From Georgenia sp. M64 (lineage in GTDB: Bacteria; Actinomycetota; Actinomycetes; Actinomycetales; Actinomycetaceae): a DNA stretch of 64,000 nt. Below are positions 31,538-40,410 of this stretch, in pieces. The notes beneath the pieces were generated by a model. The model made no database searches. It was not told where the DNA came from and saw nothing but the letters and a program-made list of their open reading frames with translations. The position numbers were made by a program, and so were the translations under genes. The stretch lies in the NCBI RefSeq assembly GCF_038049925.1, contig NZ_CP145809.1, positions 1,178,001 to 1,242,000 on the forward strand, given 5' to 3'. Position 1 is the first letter of the stretch, and every line of letters begins with the position of its first letter.

Positions 31538-31612
31538 TCCTCGCACCACCCCGCCGCCCGTGGGACCCTGGGAGGAGCGGCGCGCCGTGCGCCGACCGGA
31601 CGGAAGGACGCC

Positions 31613-33178
31613 ATGACCACGACCCGCCAGCCCCAGCACACCCCCGACGCCGACGGGCGAGGTGCGCAGGAGGCCGCGGAGGACGTGGTGGCCCGGATCC
31701 TCGCGCGCGCCGGGAGCGTGCGCTCGACCGAGGGCACCGCGCTGCAGTCCGGTTCCGACCGCTCCGCCGGCGAGCACGACGGGGCCTACGACGGCGACCA
31801 GCTCGAGCGGGAGGAGCGTGCCGCGCTGCGCCGCGTGTCCGGCCTGTCCACCGAGCTGCAGGACGTCACCGAGGTCGAGTACCGCCAGCTGCGCCTCGAG
31901 CGCGTCGTCCTCGTGGGCCTGTGGTCCACCGGCTCGGCGGAGACGGCCGAGGTCTCCCTCCGCGAGCTCGCCGCCCTCGCCGAGACCGCCGGCTCGGAGG
32001 TGCTCGACGGGCTCCTCCAGCGCCGGCAGAACCCCGACCCCGGCACCTACCTCGGCTCGGGCAAGGCCGCCGAGCTCGCCGAGCTCGTCGCCTCGGTCGG
32101 CGCCGACACCGTCGTCGTCGACGGCGAGCTCAGCCCCTCCCAGCGCCGCGGGCTGGAGGACATCGTCAAGGTCAAGGTCATCGACCGCACCGCCCTCATC
32201 CTCGACATCTTCGCCCAGCACGCGAAGTCCCGGGAGGGCAAGGCTCAGGTCGAGCTCGCCCAGCTCGAGTACCTCCTGCCGCGCCTGCGCGGCTGGGGCG
32301 AGTCGATGTCGCGCCAGGCCGGCGGCCGGGTCGCGGGCGGTGCGGGCATCGGCTCCCGCGGCCCCGGTGAGACCAAGATCGAGCTCGACCGGCGCCGCAT
32401 CCGCACCCGCATGGCCCGCCTCCGCCGCCAGATCCGGGAGATGGCGCCCTCAAGGGAGACCAAGCGGGGTGCGCGGCGCCACCACCAGGTGCCGTCGGTG
32501 GCGATCGCCGGGTACACCAACGCGGGCAAGTCCTCGCTGCTCAACCGGCTCACCGGCGCCGGCGTGCTCGTCGAGAACGCGCTCTTCGCCACCCTGGACC
32601 CCACCGTGCGCCGGGCCACGACCCCGGACGGGCGCGAGTACACCCTCACCGACACCGTCGGGTTCGTGCGCTCGCTGCCCACCGAGCTCGTCGAGGCGTT
32701 CCGGTCCACGCTCGAGGAGGTCGCCGAGGCGGACGTCGTCCTGCACGTCGTCGACGCCGCGCACCCCGACCCGGAGGGGCAGGTCGGCGCCGTCCGCTCG
32801 GTCATCGCCGACATCCCCGGCGGCGCCGACGTCCCTGAGCTCATCGTCCTCAACAAGGCCGACCTCGCCGCCCCGGAGGACCTGACGGCCCTGCGCACCC
32901 GGTACCCCACGTCCGTGGCGGTCTCCGCCCGCACCGGTGAGGGGATCGAGGAGCTGGCGCGGCTCGTCGCCGAGATGCTCCCGCGCCCCTCGGAGGAGGT
33001 GGACCTGGTCGTGCCGTACTCGCGCGGCGACCTGGTCTCGCGGGCCCACACCGACGGCGAGGTGCTGACCGAGTCGTACGCCGAGGGCGGGACCCGGCTC
33101 CACGCCCGCGTGGACCCCGCCCTCGCGGCCGAGCTGCGCACGGTCGCGGGCGCCCCGGCGGCCCGCTCGGCCTCCTGA
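31613..33178 (+). CDS. hflX: Ribosome-associated GTPase HflX
   Basis: A 521-residue GTPase that binds the 50S subunit and can split stalled 70S ribosomes. After an ~85-residue acidic, low-complexity extension comes the HflX N-domain (LERVVLVGLW, LQRRQNPDPGTYLGSGKAAELAE, VDGELSPSQRRGLEDIVKVKVIDRTALILDIFAQHAKSREGKAQVELAQLEYLLPRL). A Gly-rich loop and helical linker follow, then the G domain with G1 GYTNAGKSSLLN, G3 DTVGF, and G4 NKAD. ATG 31613 fits a GGAAGGA ribosome binding site. The next gene starts 2 nt after its stop. Confidence 0.95.
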   Translation: MTTTRQPQHTPDADGRGAQEAAEDVVARILARAGSVRSTEGTALQSGSDRSAGEHDGAYDGDQLEREERAALRRVSGLSTELQDVTEVEYRQLRLERVVLVGLWSTGSAETAEVSLRELAALAETAGSEVLDGLLQRRQNPDPGTYLGSGKAAELAELVASVGADTVVVDGELSPSQRRGLEDIVKVKVIDRTALILDIFAQHAKSREGKAQVELAQLEYLLPRLRGWGESMSRQAGGRVAGGAGIGSRGPGETKIELDRRRIRTRMARLRRQIREMAPSRETKRGARRHHQVPSVAIAGYTNAGKSSLLNRLTGAGVLVENALFATLDPTVRRATTPDGREYTLTDTVGFVRSLPTELVEAFRSTLEEVAEADVVLHVVDAAHPDPEGQVGAVRSVIADIPGGADVPELIVLNKADLAAPEDLTALRTRYPTSVAVSARTGEGIEELARLVAEMLPRPSEEVDLVVPYSRGDLVSRAHTDGEVLTESYAEGGTRLHARVDPALAAELRTVAGAPAARSAS

Positions 33179-33180
33179 GC

Positions 33181-35217
33181 GTGGGGGCCGACACCGGCGC
33201 CCTGCTCGACGCCGCGGTCGCGGCGGTCGGCGGGGCCCGGCGCGAGGGGCAGCTGCGCATGGCCGAGGCCGTCGCGCAGACCCTCGACGAGGGCTCGCAC
33301 CTGCTCGTCCAGGCCGGCACCGGCACCGGCAAGTCCCTCGCCTACCTCGTGCCGGTGCTCGCCCACGCCGTCGAGAAGGGCGAGCGGGCCGTCGTCTCCA
33401 CGGCCACGCTGGCGCTCCAGCGCCAGGTGCTCGCCCAGGACGCGCCCCTCGTGGCGGACATCGTCGCCGAGCGCACCGGTGCGCGGCCGAAGGTGGCGCT
33501 GCTCAAGGGCTGGCAGAACTACCTGTGCCTGCACAAGGTCGCCGGCGGTTACCCCGTGGAGGAGGAGCCGGGCCTCTTCGCCGTCTCCGCCGCGACCGAC
33601 GGCGGGCTGCCCGCCGCCGGTCCGGCCGTCGAGCAGCCCGACCGGCGCGGACCGGGGCCGGCCCCCGCGGCCCGGGAGGGCCTGGGGGAGCAGGTGCTCC
33701 GGCTGCGGGCCTGGTCGGAGGAGACCGGGACGGGGGACCGCGACGACCTCGTGCCCGGGGTGAGCGAGCGGGCCTGGCGCCAGGTCTCGGTCACGAGGAT
33801 GGAGTGCCTGGGGCAGCGGTGCCCGATGATCTCCGAGTGCTTCCCCGAGGCGGCGCGCGTCAGCGCCCGGGAGGCCGACGTCGTCGTGACGAACCACGCG
33901 ATGCTCGGCATCGCCGCGTCAGGCTCCCCGGGGGTGCTCCCCGAGCACGACGTCCTCGTCGTCGACGAGGCCCACGAGCTCGCCGAGCGGGTCACCGCCC
34001 AGGCCACCGCCGAGCTGAGCGCGAGCGTCGTCGAGCGGACCGCCCGGCTCGCCCGCCGGCATGCCGGTGTCGGGCTCGACAACCTCGAGACGGCCGCGGC
34101 GTCCCTGCGCGCCCGGCTCGAGGTCGTGCCCGACGGTCGCCTCGTCCACGGGCTGCCCGCCGACCTGCGCGACGCGGTGATCCTCGTCGAGGCCGGTGCC
34201 CGCGAGGCGGTCGGCGCGATGAAGCCCGAGCCGGGCGCCGAGGACGCCGGCGGCCGGGCGATGGCCCGCTCCGCCATGGTCGTGCTGCACGAGATCGCCG
34301 AACGGCTCCTCGGCGACTCCGTCGCCGCGCGCCGGGACGTCCTGTGGTGCGAACGCCCTCGCGGGGGCATGGAGCAGCCCCGGCTCCGGCTGGCCCCGCT
34401 CGACGTCGCCGGCCCGGTCGCCAGCCAGCTCCTCGCCGGCAGGGCGGCGGTCCTCACCTCCGCGACCCTGGCCCTCGGCGGCACGTTCGACCCGATGGCG
34501 CGCTCCCTCGGGCTCACCCTCGACGACGAGACGCCCTGGCGCGGCCTCGACGTGGGCTCACCCTTCGACTACGCCAGGCAGGGCATCCTCTACACCGCGC
34601 GTCACCTGCCGCCGCCGGGCCGTGACGGGACGAGCGAGCAGGCGCTCGACGAGCTGGTCGCGCTCGTCCGGGCGGCCGGCGGGGCCACCCTTGGCCTCTT
34701 CTCGTCCCGCCGGGCGGCCGAGGCCGCCACGGAGCGGCTGCGCGCCGAGCTCGACACCCCGGTCCTGTGCCAGGGCGAGGACCAGCTGCCCACGCTCGTG
34801 CGGCGCTTCGTCGAGGACGAGGCGACCTCCCTCATGGGCACCCTCTCCCTGTGGCAGGGCGTCGACGTCCCCGGACCGACGTGCCGGCTCGTCGTCATCG
34901 ACCGCATCCCCTTCCCCCGGCCCGACGACCCCGTCAAGCAGGCCCGCTCGGAGGTCGTGGCGGCGGCGGGCGGGAACGCCTTCATGTCGGTGGCCGCCAC
35001 CCACGCCGCGCTCCTGCTCGCCCAGGGCGCCGGCCGGCTCGTGCGCCGCACGGACGACCGCGGCGTCGTGGCGGTCCTCGACCCGCGGCTGGCCACCGCC
35101 CGCTACGGCACCTTCCTCACGCGCTCGATGCCGCCGCTGTGGCCCACCAGCGACGGTGAGCTGACCCGCGCGGCGCTGCGCCGGCTCTCCGCGGGCACGG
35201 CGACGGTGTCCCACTAG
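33181..35217 (+). CDS. DinG/YoaA-type Fe-S ATP-dependent DNA helicase
   Basis: A 678-residue superfamily 2 helicase of the XPD/DinG group, 5' to 3' unwinding in the family. Walker A QAGTGTGKSLAYLVP is near residue 45; four cysteines suited to a 4Fe-4S cluster lie in LKGWQNYLCLHK and CLGQRCPMISEC; Walker B is VVDEAHEL (DEAH). C-terminal motifs include LTSATLALGG, SLWQGVDVPG and QGAGRLVRR. GTG 33181 is 2 nt after hflX. The gene lacks its own LexA box. A -10 for the next gene (TAGGCT) overlaps its stop codon. Confidence 0.9.
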   Translation: MGADTGALLDAAVAAVGGARREGQLRMAEAVAQTLDEGSHLLVQAGTGTGKSLAYLVPVLAHAVEKGERAVVSTATLALQRQVLAQDAPLVADIVAERTGARPKVALLKGWQNYLCLHKVAGGYPVEEEPGLFAVSAATDGGLPAAGPAVEQPDRRGPGPAPAAREGLGEQVLRLRAWSEETGTGDRDDLVPGVSERAWRQVSVTRMECLGQRCPMISECFPEAARVSAREADVVVTNHAMLGIAASGSPGVLPEHDVLVVDEAHELAERVTAQATAELSASVVERTARLARRHAGVGLDNLETAAASLRARLEVVPDGRLVHGLPADLRDAVILVEAGAREAVGAMKPEPGAEDAGGRAMARSAMVVLHEIAERLLGDSVAARRDVLWCERPRGGMEQPRLRLAPLDVAGPVASQLLAGRAAVLTSATLALGGTFDPMARSLGLTLDDETPWRGLDVGSPFDYARQGILYTARHLPPPGRDGTSEQALDELVALVRAAGGATLGLFSSRRAAEAATERLRAELDTPVLCQGEDQLPTLVRRFVEDEATSLMGTLSLWQGVDVPGPTCRLVVIDRIPFPRPDDPVKQARSEVVAAAGGNAFMSVAATHAALLLAQGAGRLVRRTDDRGVVAVLDPRLATARYGTFLTRSMPPLWPTSDGELTRAALRRLSAGTATVSH

Positions 35218-35220
35218 GCT
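35215..35220 (+). promoter_or_regulatory. -10 candidate of ldh
   Basis: TAGGCT begins with the TAG stop codon of the helicase gene; it lies 40 nt before ATG 35261, leaving room for the ribosome binding site (CAGGAGGT). Confidence 0.5.
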
Positions 35221-35260
35221 CTTGCCCTGCACCGTCCGTACGCCGACCAGGAGGTCCCGG

Positions 35261-36274
35261 ATGACCCAGCACGACGACGTCCCAGGCCGTCAGGAGCTGC
35301 TCGGCGGTGGGGGCCGGCACACCGAGCCCCGGCGCAGCAAGGTGGCCATCGTCGGCGCCGGTGCCGTCGGCTCGACCCTCGCCTACGCCTCGCTCCTGCG
35401 CGGGGCCGCGCGCGAGGTCGTCCTGTACGACCTCGACAAGGCCAAGGTCGAGGCCGAGGCGCTGGACATCGCCCACGGCATCCAGTTCACCCCGATGGGG
35501 ACCGTCTCCGGCTCGGACGACATCGCGATCTGCGCCGACGCCGACGTCGTCGTCATCACGGCCGGCGCCAAGCAGCGGCCCGGGCAGTCCCGCCTGGACC
35601 TGGCCGGCGCCACGATCGACATCATGCGGGCGCTCGTCCCGCGGCTGGTCGAGGTCGCACCGGACGCGGTCTACATCATGGTCGCCAACCCCGTGGACAT
35701 CGTGACGTACGCGGGCCTGAAGATCTCCGGCCTGCCCTCCGAGCAGTTCTTCGGGTCCGGGACCGTGCTGGACTCCTCGCGCCTGCGCTACCTCGTCGCC
35801 CGTGAGTGCGGCGTCGCGGTGCAGAACGTCCACGCCTACATCGCCGGGGAGCACGGCGACTCCGAGATCCCGCTGTGGAGCTCGGCGATGATCGGCGCCG
35901 TACCGCTGCTCCAGTGGGGCTTCACGGTCGACGGCGGGCTCCTCGACGAGGCCCGGCGCGCCCGCATCAGCGAGGAGGTGGTGGGGGCGGCGTACCGCAT
36001 CATCGCGGGCAAGGGCGCCACCAACTACGCCGTCGGCCTGGCCGTGGTGCGCATCATCGAGGCGGTGCTGCGCGACGAGCACCGCGTGCTCTCGGTCTCC
36101 TCCCTCCTGGAGGACTACCTCGAGATCTCCGACGTCTGCATGTCGGTGCCCACGGTCGTCGGCCGGGCGGGCGTCGGGCGCCGCCTCGTGCCCGTGGTCA
36201 CCGAGACCGAGCGGGCGGGGCTGCGCCGCAGCGCGGAGTCGATCCGGTCCGTGGCGCAGCGCTTCGGCTTCTGA
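35261..36274 (+). CDS. ldh: L-lactate dehydrogenase
   Basis: A 337-residue NAD-dependent enzyme reducing pyruvate to L-lactate. The Rossmann motif VAIVGAGAVGSTLAY is near residue 30, the mobile loop Arg is in AGAKQRPGQSR, and the substrate-binding region is IMVANPVDIVTY (NPVD). The catalytic His is in YIAGEHGDSEIPLWS. The motif choice (KQRPGQSR rather than the malate-type Arg loop) favours lactate over malate. A ~25-residue N-terminal extension precedes the fold. It converges with lexA, 9 nt apart. Confidence 0.93.
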   Translation: MTQHDDVPGRQELLGGGGRHTEPRRSKVAIVGAGAVGSTLAYASLLRGAAREVVLYDLDKAKVEAEALDIAHGIQFTPMGTVSGSDDIAICADADVVVITAGAKQRPGQSRLDLAGATIDIMRALVPRLVEVAPDAVYIMVANPVDIVTYAGLKISGLPSEQFFGSGTVLDSSRLRYLVARECGVAVQNVHAYIAGEHGDSEIPLWSSAMIGAVPLLQWGFTVDGGLLDEARRARISEEVVGAAYRIIAGKGATNYAVGLAVVRIIEAVLRDEHRVLSVSSLLEDYLEISDVCMSVPTVVGRAGVGRRLVPVVTETERAGLRRSAESIRSVAQRFGF

Positions 36275-36283
36275 CCGGGGCGA

Positions 36284-36970
36284 CTACAGGCTCCGCAGGA
36301 CGGTGACGACCCGGCCGAGCACCTGGGCGTCATCCCCCGGGATCGGGGCGAACGCAGGGTTGTGCGGCAGCAGCCACACGTGCCCGTCGCGGTGCTGGAA
36401 CGTCTTGACGGTCGCCTCGCCGTCGAGCATCGCCGCGACGATCTCCCCGTTCTCCGCCACCGGCTGACGGCGCACCACCACCCAGTCGCCGTCGCAGATC
36501 GCCGCGTCGATCATGGACTCCCCGACCACCTTGAGCATGAAGAGCTCGCCGTCGCCGACGAGCTGGCGCGGCAGCGGGAACACGTCCTCGACGGCCTGCT
36601 CGGCGAGGATGGGCCCGCCGGCGGCGATCCGGCCCACCACCGGGACGTAGGTGGGCGCGCCGGCACGCAGGCCGTCGCCGTCGGTCGGGCCGCCCGAGAC
36701 CTCGCGGACCTCGTCCATGAGCTCCATCGCGCGTGGCCGGTTCGGGTCCCGCCGGACGTAGCCCTTGCGCTCGAGCACGCCCAGCTGGTGCTTGACCGAC
36801 GACGGGCTGGTCAGGCCCACGGCCTCGCCGATCTCGCGCATGCTCGGCGGGTAGCCGTGCGCGTGCACCGCGGACCGGATGGTCTCGAGCACGCGGCGCT
36901 GTCGCTCGGTGAGGTCGCGCCCCGTCAGTGCGTGCGGGGTGGTGGTGCCGGTGTCCTCGGGTGTGCTCAC
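36284..36970 (-). CDS. lexA: LexA repressor of the SOS response
   Basis: A 228-residue repressor-protease. The N-terminal winged helix (about 20-85: [44 protein letters not shown]) reads the SOS box. The cleavage site is Ala117-Gly118 (VGRIAAGGP), with the catalytic dyad Ser152 (GESMIDAAI) and Lys189 (GEATVKTF). GTG 36970 follows a GGAAGGA-type ribosome binding site. Its promoter overlaps a LexA box, so it is autoregulated, and a second box controls the divergent LysM gene. Confidence 0.97.
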   Translation of the reverse strand: MSTPEDTGTTTPHALTGRDLTERQRRVLETIRSAVHAHGYPPSMREIGEAVGLTSPSSVKHQLGVLERKGYVRRDPNRPRAMELMDEVREVSGGPTDGDGLRAGAPTYVPVVGRIAAGGPILAEQAVEDVFPLPRQLVGDGELFMLKVVGESMIDAAICDGDWVVVRRQPVAENGEIVAAMLDGEATVKTFQHRDGHVWLLPHNPAFAPIPGDDAQVLGRVVTVLRSL

Positions 36971-37013
36971 GGCCGTGGTCCTTCCTGACCGCCGCCCAGG
37001 GCGGGCGACCGGC

Positions 37014-37036
37014 GATGTCAGTGGTCGGTGATGGGC
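37014..37036 (+). promoter_or_regulatory. Partial PafBC-type motif in the lexA leader
   Basis: The 15-mer GATGTCAGTGGTCGG is identical to that in the recA damage promoter (14260-14274). Here it points toward the LysM gene, but the hexamer 8 nt downstream is TGGGCT rather than TANNNT, so it may be inactive or only a binding site. Confidence 0.45.
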
Positions 37037-37047
37037 TTCGTACCAGC

Positions 37048-37076
37048 AGCGTAGGAGCCCGGAGCGAGAATCTCAA
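37048..37076 (-). promoter_or_regulatory. lexA promoter
   Basis: On the minus strand, -35 TTGAGA (37076-37071), a 17-nt spacer and -10 TACGCT (37053-37048). The -35 overlaps the LexA box at 37073-37088. Confidence 0.7.
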
Positions 37077-37088
37077 ACATCTGTTCGA
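37073..37088. promoter_or_regulatory. LexA box 1 between lexA and the LysM gene
   Basis: TCAAACATCTGTTCGA differs from TCGAAC-N4-GTTCGA at one base. It covers the lexA -35. Confidence 0.8.
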
Positions 37089-37095
37089 CGGTGTG

Positions 37096-37124
37096 TCGAC
37101 ATTCGTCCCGGACCGCACTACTGT
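37096..37124 (+). promoter_or_regulatory. Promoter of the LysM gene
   Basis: TCGACA (-35), 17-nt spacer, TACTGT (-10, 37119-37124). The expected start near 37131 is 10 nt before LexA box 2. Confidence 0.6.
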
Positions 37125-37140
37125 GACGTACAGACGTTTG

Positions 37141-37156
37141 ACGAACAGCAGTTCGA
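37141..37156. promoter_or_regulatory. LexA box 2, in front of the LysM gene
   Basis: ACGAACAGCAGTTCGA has one mismatch to the consensus. It lies just downstream of the predicted transcription start and ends 10 nt before the ATG, overlapping the ribosome binding site. Confidence 0.8.
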
Positions 37157-37166
37157 GGAGGACAAG

Positions 37167-37661
37167 ATGAGCGCACTGGTGGCCCACCCGGCCTGGCAGC
37201 CGTCCCCGCAGGCCCGGCCACGGCCGGGGGTGTCGGCCGAGCCGCGGCGGCCTCGCCTCCAGCTGGTGGGGCCGGACTTCGTCCCGTCGCCGGCACGGTC
37301 CTCCGCCCCGGGCGCCGACCGCGGCCCGTCCGTGGCCGCGCGCCCTGCCGCGCGGCGGGCGGCGCCGCTGCGCCTCACGGCGCTCGGCCGGCGGGTCGTC
37401 GCGGCCCTCGCCCTCCTCGTGGCGCTCGGGCTCGCGCTCGTGCTGGGAACGGTCGCCGGGCAGGCGGTCTCCTCCGGCGCCGCGGCCGAGGCGGTGACCC
37501 ACACCGTGGTGCCGGGGGAGACCCTGTGGGCAGTGGCCGGCTCGGCGGCCGAGCCGGGGCAGGACGTGCGCGACGTCGTCGCCGAGATCGTCCAGCTCAA
37601 CGGCCTCGCCACGGAGGTCCTCGAGCCGGGTCAGGCCCTGCTCGTGCCGGCCGGCGGCTGA
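37167..37661 (+). CDS. SOS-controlled LysM membrane protein (division-inhibitor candidate)
   Basis: A 164-residue protein with a ~70-residue Pro/Arg-rich cytoplasmic part, one membrane segment (about 74-98: [22 protein letters not shown]) and an extracellular LysM domain (about 108-162: [18 protein letters not shown] ... LVPAGG). It is divergent from lexA with its own LexA box. The same arrangement is known for the SOS division suppressors YneA (Bacillus), DivS (Corynebacterium) and mycobacterial Rv2719c/ChiZ. A role in halting septation during DNA damage is inferred from the architecture and location. A ribosome binding site (GAGGAGGAC) precedes ATG 37167. Confidence 0.88.
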   Translation: MSALVAHPAWQPSPQARPRPGVSAEPRRPRLQLVGPDFVPSPARSSAPGADRGPSVAARPAARRAAPLRLTALGRRVVAALALLVALGLALVLGTVAGQAVSSGAAAEAVTHTVVPGETLWAVAGSAAEPGQDVRDVVAEIVQLNGLATEVLEPGQALLVPAGG

Positions 37662-37723
37662 CCCGGGGGTCGGCGGCCGACCCGCGGGCCGGTCGCGGGT
37701 GGCGGCAGGCGGCTGCGGCGCGT

Positions 37724-37753
37724 TTGCGCCGGACGGCCGCCGCGACCTACCGT
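37724..37753 (+). promoter_or_regulatory. Candidate nrdR promoter
   Basis: TTGCGC (37724-37729), 18-nt spacer, TACCGT (37748-37753). This would give a leader of about 75 nt with a GGTGAGGAGG ribosome binding site. Confidence 0.5.
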
Positions 37754-37834
37754 TCCGAGCGGTCCCCGCGCGGGGACGGGCCGGGCGGTGCCGCCGTCCG
37801 GACCGGCCCTCGGGGGCCCGGTGAGGAGGCTCCG

Positions 37835-38428
37835 GTGCACTGTCCGTTCTGTCGTCATGCCGACTCCCGCGTGATCGACTCGCGCACCGCCGAGGACGGG
37901 ATGTCCATCCGGCGTCGCCGTCAGTGCCCCAGCTGCGGACGACGCTTCACCACGCTCGAGACCTCGAGCCTCACGGTGGTCAAGCGCTCCGGCGCCACCG
38001 AGGCCTTCAGCCGGGACAAGGTCGTCGCGGGCGTGCGCAAGGCCTGCCAGGGACGCCCCGTCTCCGACGACGACCTGGCGCTCCTCGCCCAGCAGGTCGA
38101 GGAGGCGGTCCGGGCGAGCGGCAGCGCCCAGATCGACGCGCACGAGATCGGGCTGGCGATCCTCGGCCCGCTGCGGGACCTCGACGAGGTCGCGTACCTG
38201 CGCTTCGCCAGCGTCTACTCATCCTTCGCCTCCCTCGAGGACTTCGAGGCGGCCATCGGGGCGCTGCGCGCCGGGCACGACGCGTCCGGCACGGGGGATC
38301 CGGCGACGACGTCGGACGCCGGTGCGGCGGCTGCCGACGGTGCCGGCCGGACGGTGGCCGACGATGCCGGCCGGACGGTGGCCGACGGCGGCCCCGAAGA
38401 CCAGGCGGGGCGGTCGGGGGTCCGCTAG
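37835..38428 (+). CDS. nrdR: Transcriptional repressor NrdR with a C-terminal extension
   Basis: A Zn-finger/ATP-cone repressor of ribonucleotide reductase genes. The Zn ribbon uses CPFC and CPSC ([12 protein letters not shown]); the ATP-cone runs from [20 protein letters not shown] to about residue 140. Typical NrdR is about 150 residues; this one has 197. The extra ~45-residue tail is low-complexity (Ala/Gly/Asp) with a duplicated AGRTVAD unit encoded by a near-perfect DNA repeat. No ribonucleotide reductase gene is in the window. Confidence 0.95.
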   Translation: MHCPFCRHADSRVIDSRTAEDGMSIRRRRQCPSCGRRFTTLETSSLTVVKRSGATEAFSRDKVVAGVRKACQGRPVSDDDLALLAQQVEEAVRASGSAQIDAHEIGLAILGPLRDLDEVAYLRFASVYSSFASLEDFEAAIGALRAGHDASGTGDPATTSDAGAAAADGAGRTVADDAGRTVADGGPEDQAGRSGVR

Positions 38429-38472
38429 CCTGGGTCTGCCGTCGAGTCCTCCGGGGCTCCGGCGCACCGGCA

Positions 38473-38514
38473 GCCGCCGGTGACGGCGGAGGGGAAGCCG
38501 CCGTCACCGGCGGC
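38473..38514. terminator. Perfect 17-bp stem-loop between convergent nrdR and fadD-like gene
   Basis: The arms 38473-38489 and 38498-38514 are perfectly complementary with an 8-nt purine-rich loop. On the plus strand a T/C-rich run follows. The position after both genes suits a bidirectional terminator. Confidence 0.8.
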
Positions 38515-38525
38515 CGTCCTCGTTC

Positions 38526-40337
38526 TCAGCCTGCGGCCGGACCGCCACCGGGCTTCTCGCCGGAGCTCGCGCGCGTCTTCGCGCCGGACGTCTCGCCAGG
38601 CTCGTGGTCGCGTCCCCGCAGTGGTCCGGGCAGGTGGTCGGCGAGGTGCCCCTCGCGGACGTGCTCGCCCATCTCGCGGACGTGCACACCGACCTCGAGC
38701 AGGCGGTCCCGCACCGAGCGCCGCAGCACCTTGCCGAGCTGGGACCGCGGGAGCTCCTCCAGCACGGCGATCGAGCGAGGCATCGCGTACGCGGAGAGGC
38801 GTTCGCGTGTCCAGTGGCGGACCGCCTCGAGGTCGACGCTGGCACCGGGCTCGAGCACGAGGGCCGCCACGACGCTCTCGCCGCGGGAGGAGTCCGGCAG
38901 GCCGACGACCGCGACGTCGATGACGCCGGGCATCGACCGGACGGCGTCCTCGACCTGGGAGGGGTAGACGTTGAAGCCGCCGGAGATGATGAGCTCCTTG
39001 CGGCGGTCGGCCAGCACGTAGAAGCCGTCCGGGTCGCGCCGGACGAGGTCGCCGGTGCGCAGCCACCCGCCCTCGAGCATGACCTCCGCCGTCTCCTCGG
39101 GCTTGCCGTAGTACCCGGCAAAGACCTGCGGGCCCCGCACGATGAGCTCGCCGACCTCGCCGGCGGGCACGTCCCGGGTCGGCTCCTCCGGGTCGACCAG
39201 GCGGACCTCGGTGGAGGGGAAGGGCACGCCGAGGGCGCCCGGGCGCCGTGTCTCGTTGAAGGGGTTGCCCAGGATGACGGGGGAGCACTCGGTCATGCCG
39301 TACCCCTCGATGATGAGGCCTCCGGTGACCTCCTCCCACCGTCGGGCGACGTCGCCGTCCAGGGCCATGGCGCCGGAGATCGCGTAGCCGACCGATGACA
39401 TGTCGGTGCCCCGCTCCCGCGCCGCGGTCGCCAGGCGGTCGAACATCGGGGGGACGCCGGGGAAGAAGGTCGCCGGGTGGCGGCGCATCGCGGAGAGCAC
39501 CATGTCGACGTCGAAGCGCGGCAGGACGACCTGCGTGGCCCCCATGTCGACGGCGAAGGTCAGGCACAGGGTGAGACCGAAGGCGTGGAAGAACGGCAGG
39601 ACGCCGTAGATGGTCTCCTCGCCCTCGCGCAGGCCCGCCACCCAGGCTCGGCCCTGCTCGGCGTTGGCCAGCAGGTTGCGGTGCGTGAGGGCGACCGCCT
39701 TGGGGGTGCCGGTCGTGCCGCCCGTGTGGAGGAGGACGGCGAGGTCCGCCGGTCCCGGCGCGGGGTGGTTGGCGGCCAGGGGGGTGGCGCCGCGCAGCTC
39801 GCGGTCCCAGCTGCGCACCCCTGCCGGCACCGGTCCGCGCATCGTCTCGCGCTGGGCCCGGGCCGCCGCGACGGGCAGCCTGAGGAGGAGCCGGGAGCGC
39901 AGGGGCAGCGCCGCGGTGAGGTCCACCGCGAAGACGGTCCGCCCCCCGCCGACGACGTTGCCGACGACCTTCTCCCACGCGATGACCACCCGGGCGCCGT
40001 GGCCCTCGAGCTGCTCGTGCAGCTCCGCGGCCGGCGCGAGAGGGTTGTGCTCGGCCACCACGGCGCCGAGCCGCAGCACGGCGTAGAACGCGACGACGTG
40101 CTGCGGGCAGTTGGGCAGCACGAGCGCCACGCGGTCGCCCGGCCCCACCCCGGCGGCCGCGAGGAGGCCCGCCGCCCGGCGGACCTGCTCGGCGAGCTCG
40201 GCGTAGGTGGTCGACCTGCCGAGGAAGTCCAGCGCCACCCGGTCGCCGTGACGCTGCGTCGCCCGGCGCAGCAGCTCGGCCACCCCGTGTTCGGGCACCG
40301 TGATCTCGGTCGGGGTGTCGGTACCCTGCGTCGCCAT
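38526..40337 (-). CDS. Long-chain fatty acid--CoA ligase (AMP-binding)
   Basis: A 603-residue adenylate-forming enzyme that activates a fatty acid to acyl-CoA through acyl-AMP. Motifs in order: LLHTGGTTGTPKAVALTHRN (P-loop-like A3), AISGAMAL, EGYGMTECSPV (A5), GWLRTGDLVRRDPDGFYVLADRRKELIISGGFNVYP (A7-A8) and the A10 lysine region RSQLGKVLRR. The C-terminal ~45 residues are a charged, low-complexity tail beyond the family. ATG 40337 fits a GGAGGAGG ribosome binding site and TAGGTT upstream. FadD-type is likely; the acid chain length cannot be read. Confidence 0.9.
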   Translation of the reverse strand: MATQGTDTPTEITVPEHGVAELLRRATQRHGDRVALDFLGRSTTYAELAEQVRRAAGLLAAAGVGPGDRVALVLPNCPQHVVAFYAVLRLGAVVAEHNPLAPAAELHEQLEGHGARVVIAWEKVVGNVVGGGRTVFAVDLTAALPLRSRLLLRLPVAAARAQRETMRGPVPAGVRSWDRELRGATPLAANHPAPGPADLAVLLHTGGTTGTPKAVALTHRNLLANAEQGRAWVAGLREGEETIYGVLPFFHAFGLTLCLTFAVDMGATQVVLPRFDVDMVLSAMRRHPATFFPGVPPMFDRLATAARERGTDMSSVGYAISGAMALDGDVARRWEEVTGGLIIEGYGMTECSPVILGNPFNETRRPGALGVPFPSTEVRLVDPEEPTRDVPAGEVGELIVRGPQVFAGYYGKPEETAEVMLEGGWLRTGDLVRRDPDGFYVLADRRKELIISGGFNVYPSQVEDAVRSMPGVIDVAVVGLPDSSRGESVVAALVLEPGASVDLEAVRHWTRERLSAYAMPRSIAVLEELPRSQLGKVLRRSVRDRLLEVGVHVREMGEHVREGHLADHLPGPLRGRDHEPGETSGAKTRASSGEKPGGGPAAG

Positions 40338-40410
40338 CAACGTCCTCCTCCGGTCGCGGGAACGGTCGGTCCCGCAGGTCAACCTACGCCGCCGTAGGTC
40401 GCGGCGCCCG

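Noticed and set aside
37662-37834. NrdR box upstream of nrdR
   Set aside because: No ACAC-WATATWG-type sequence is visible; NrdR targets are likely the reductase genes elsewhere.
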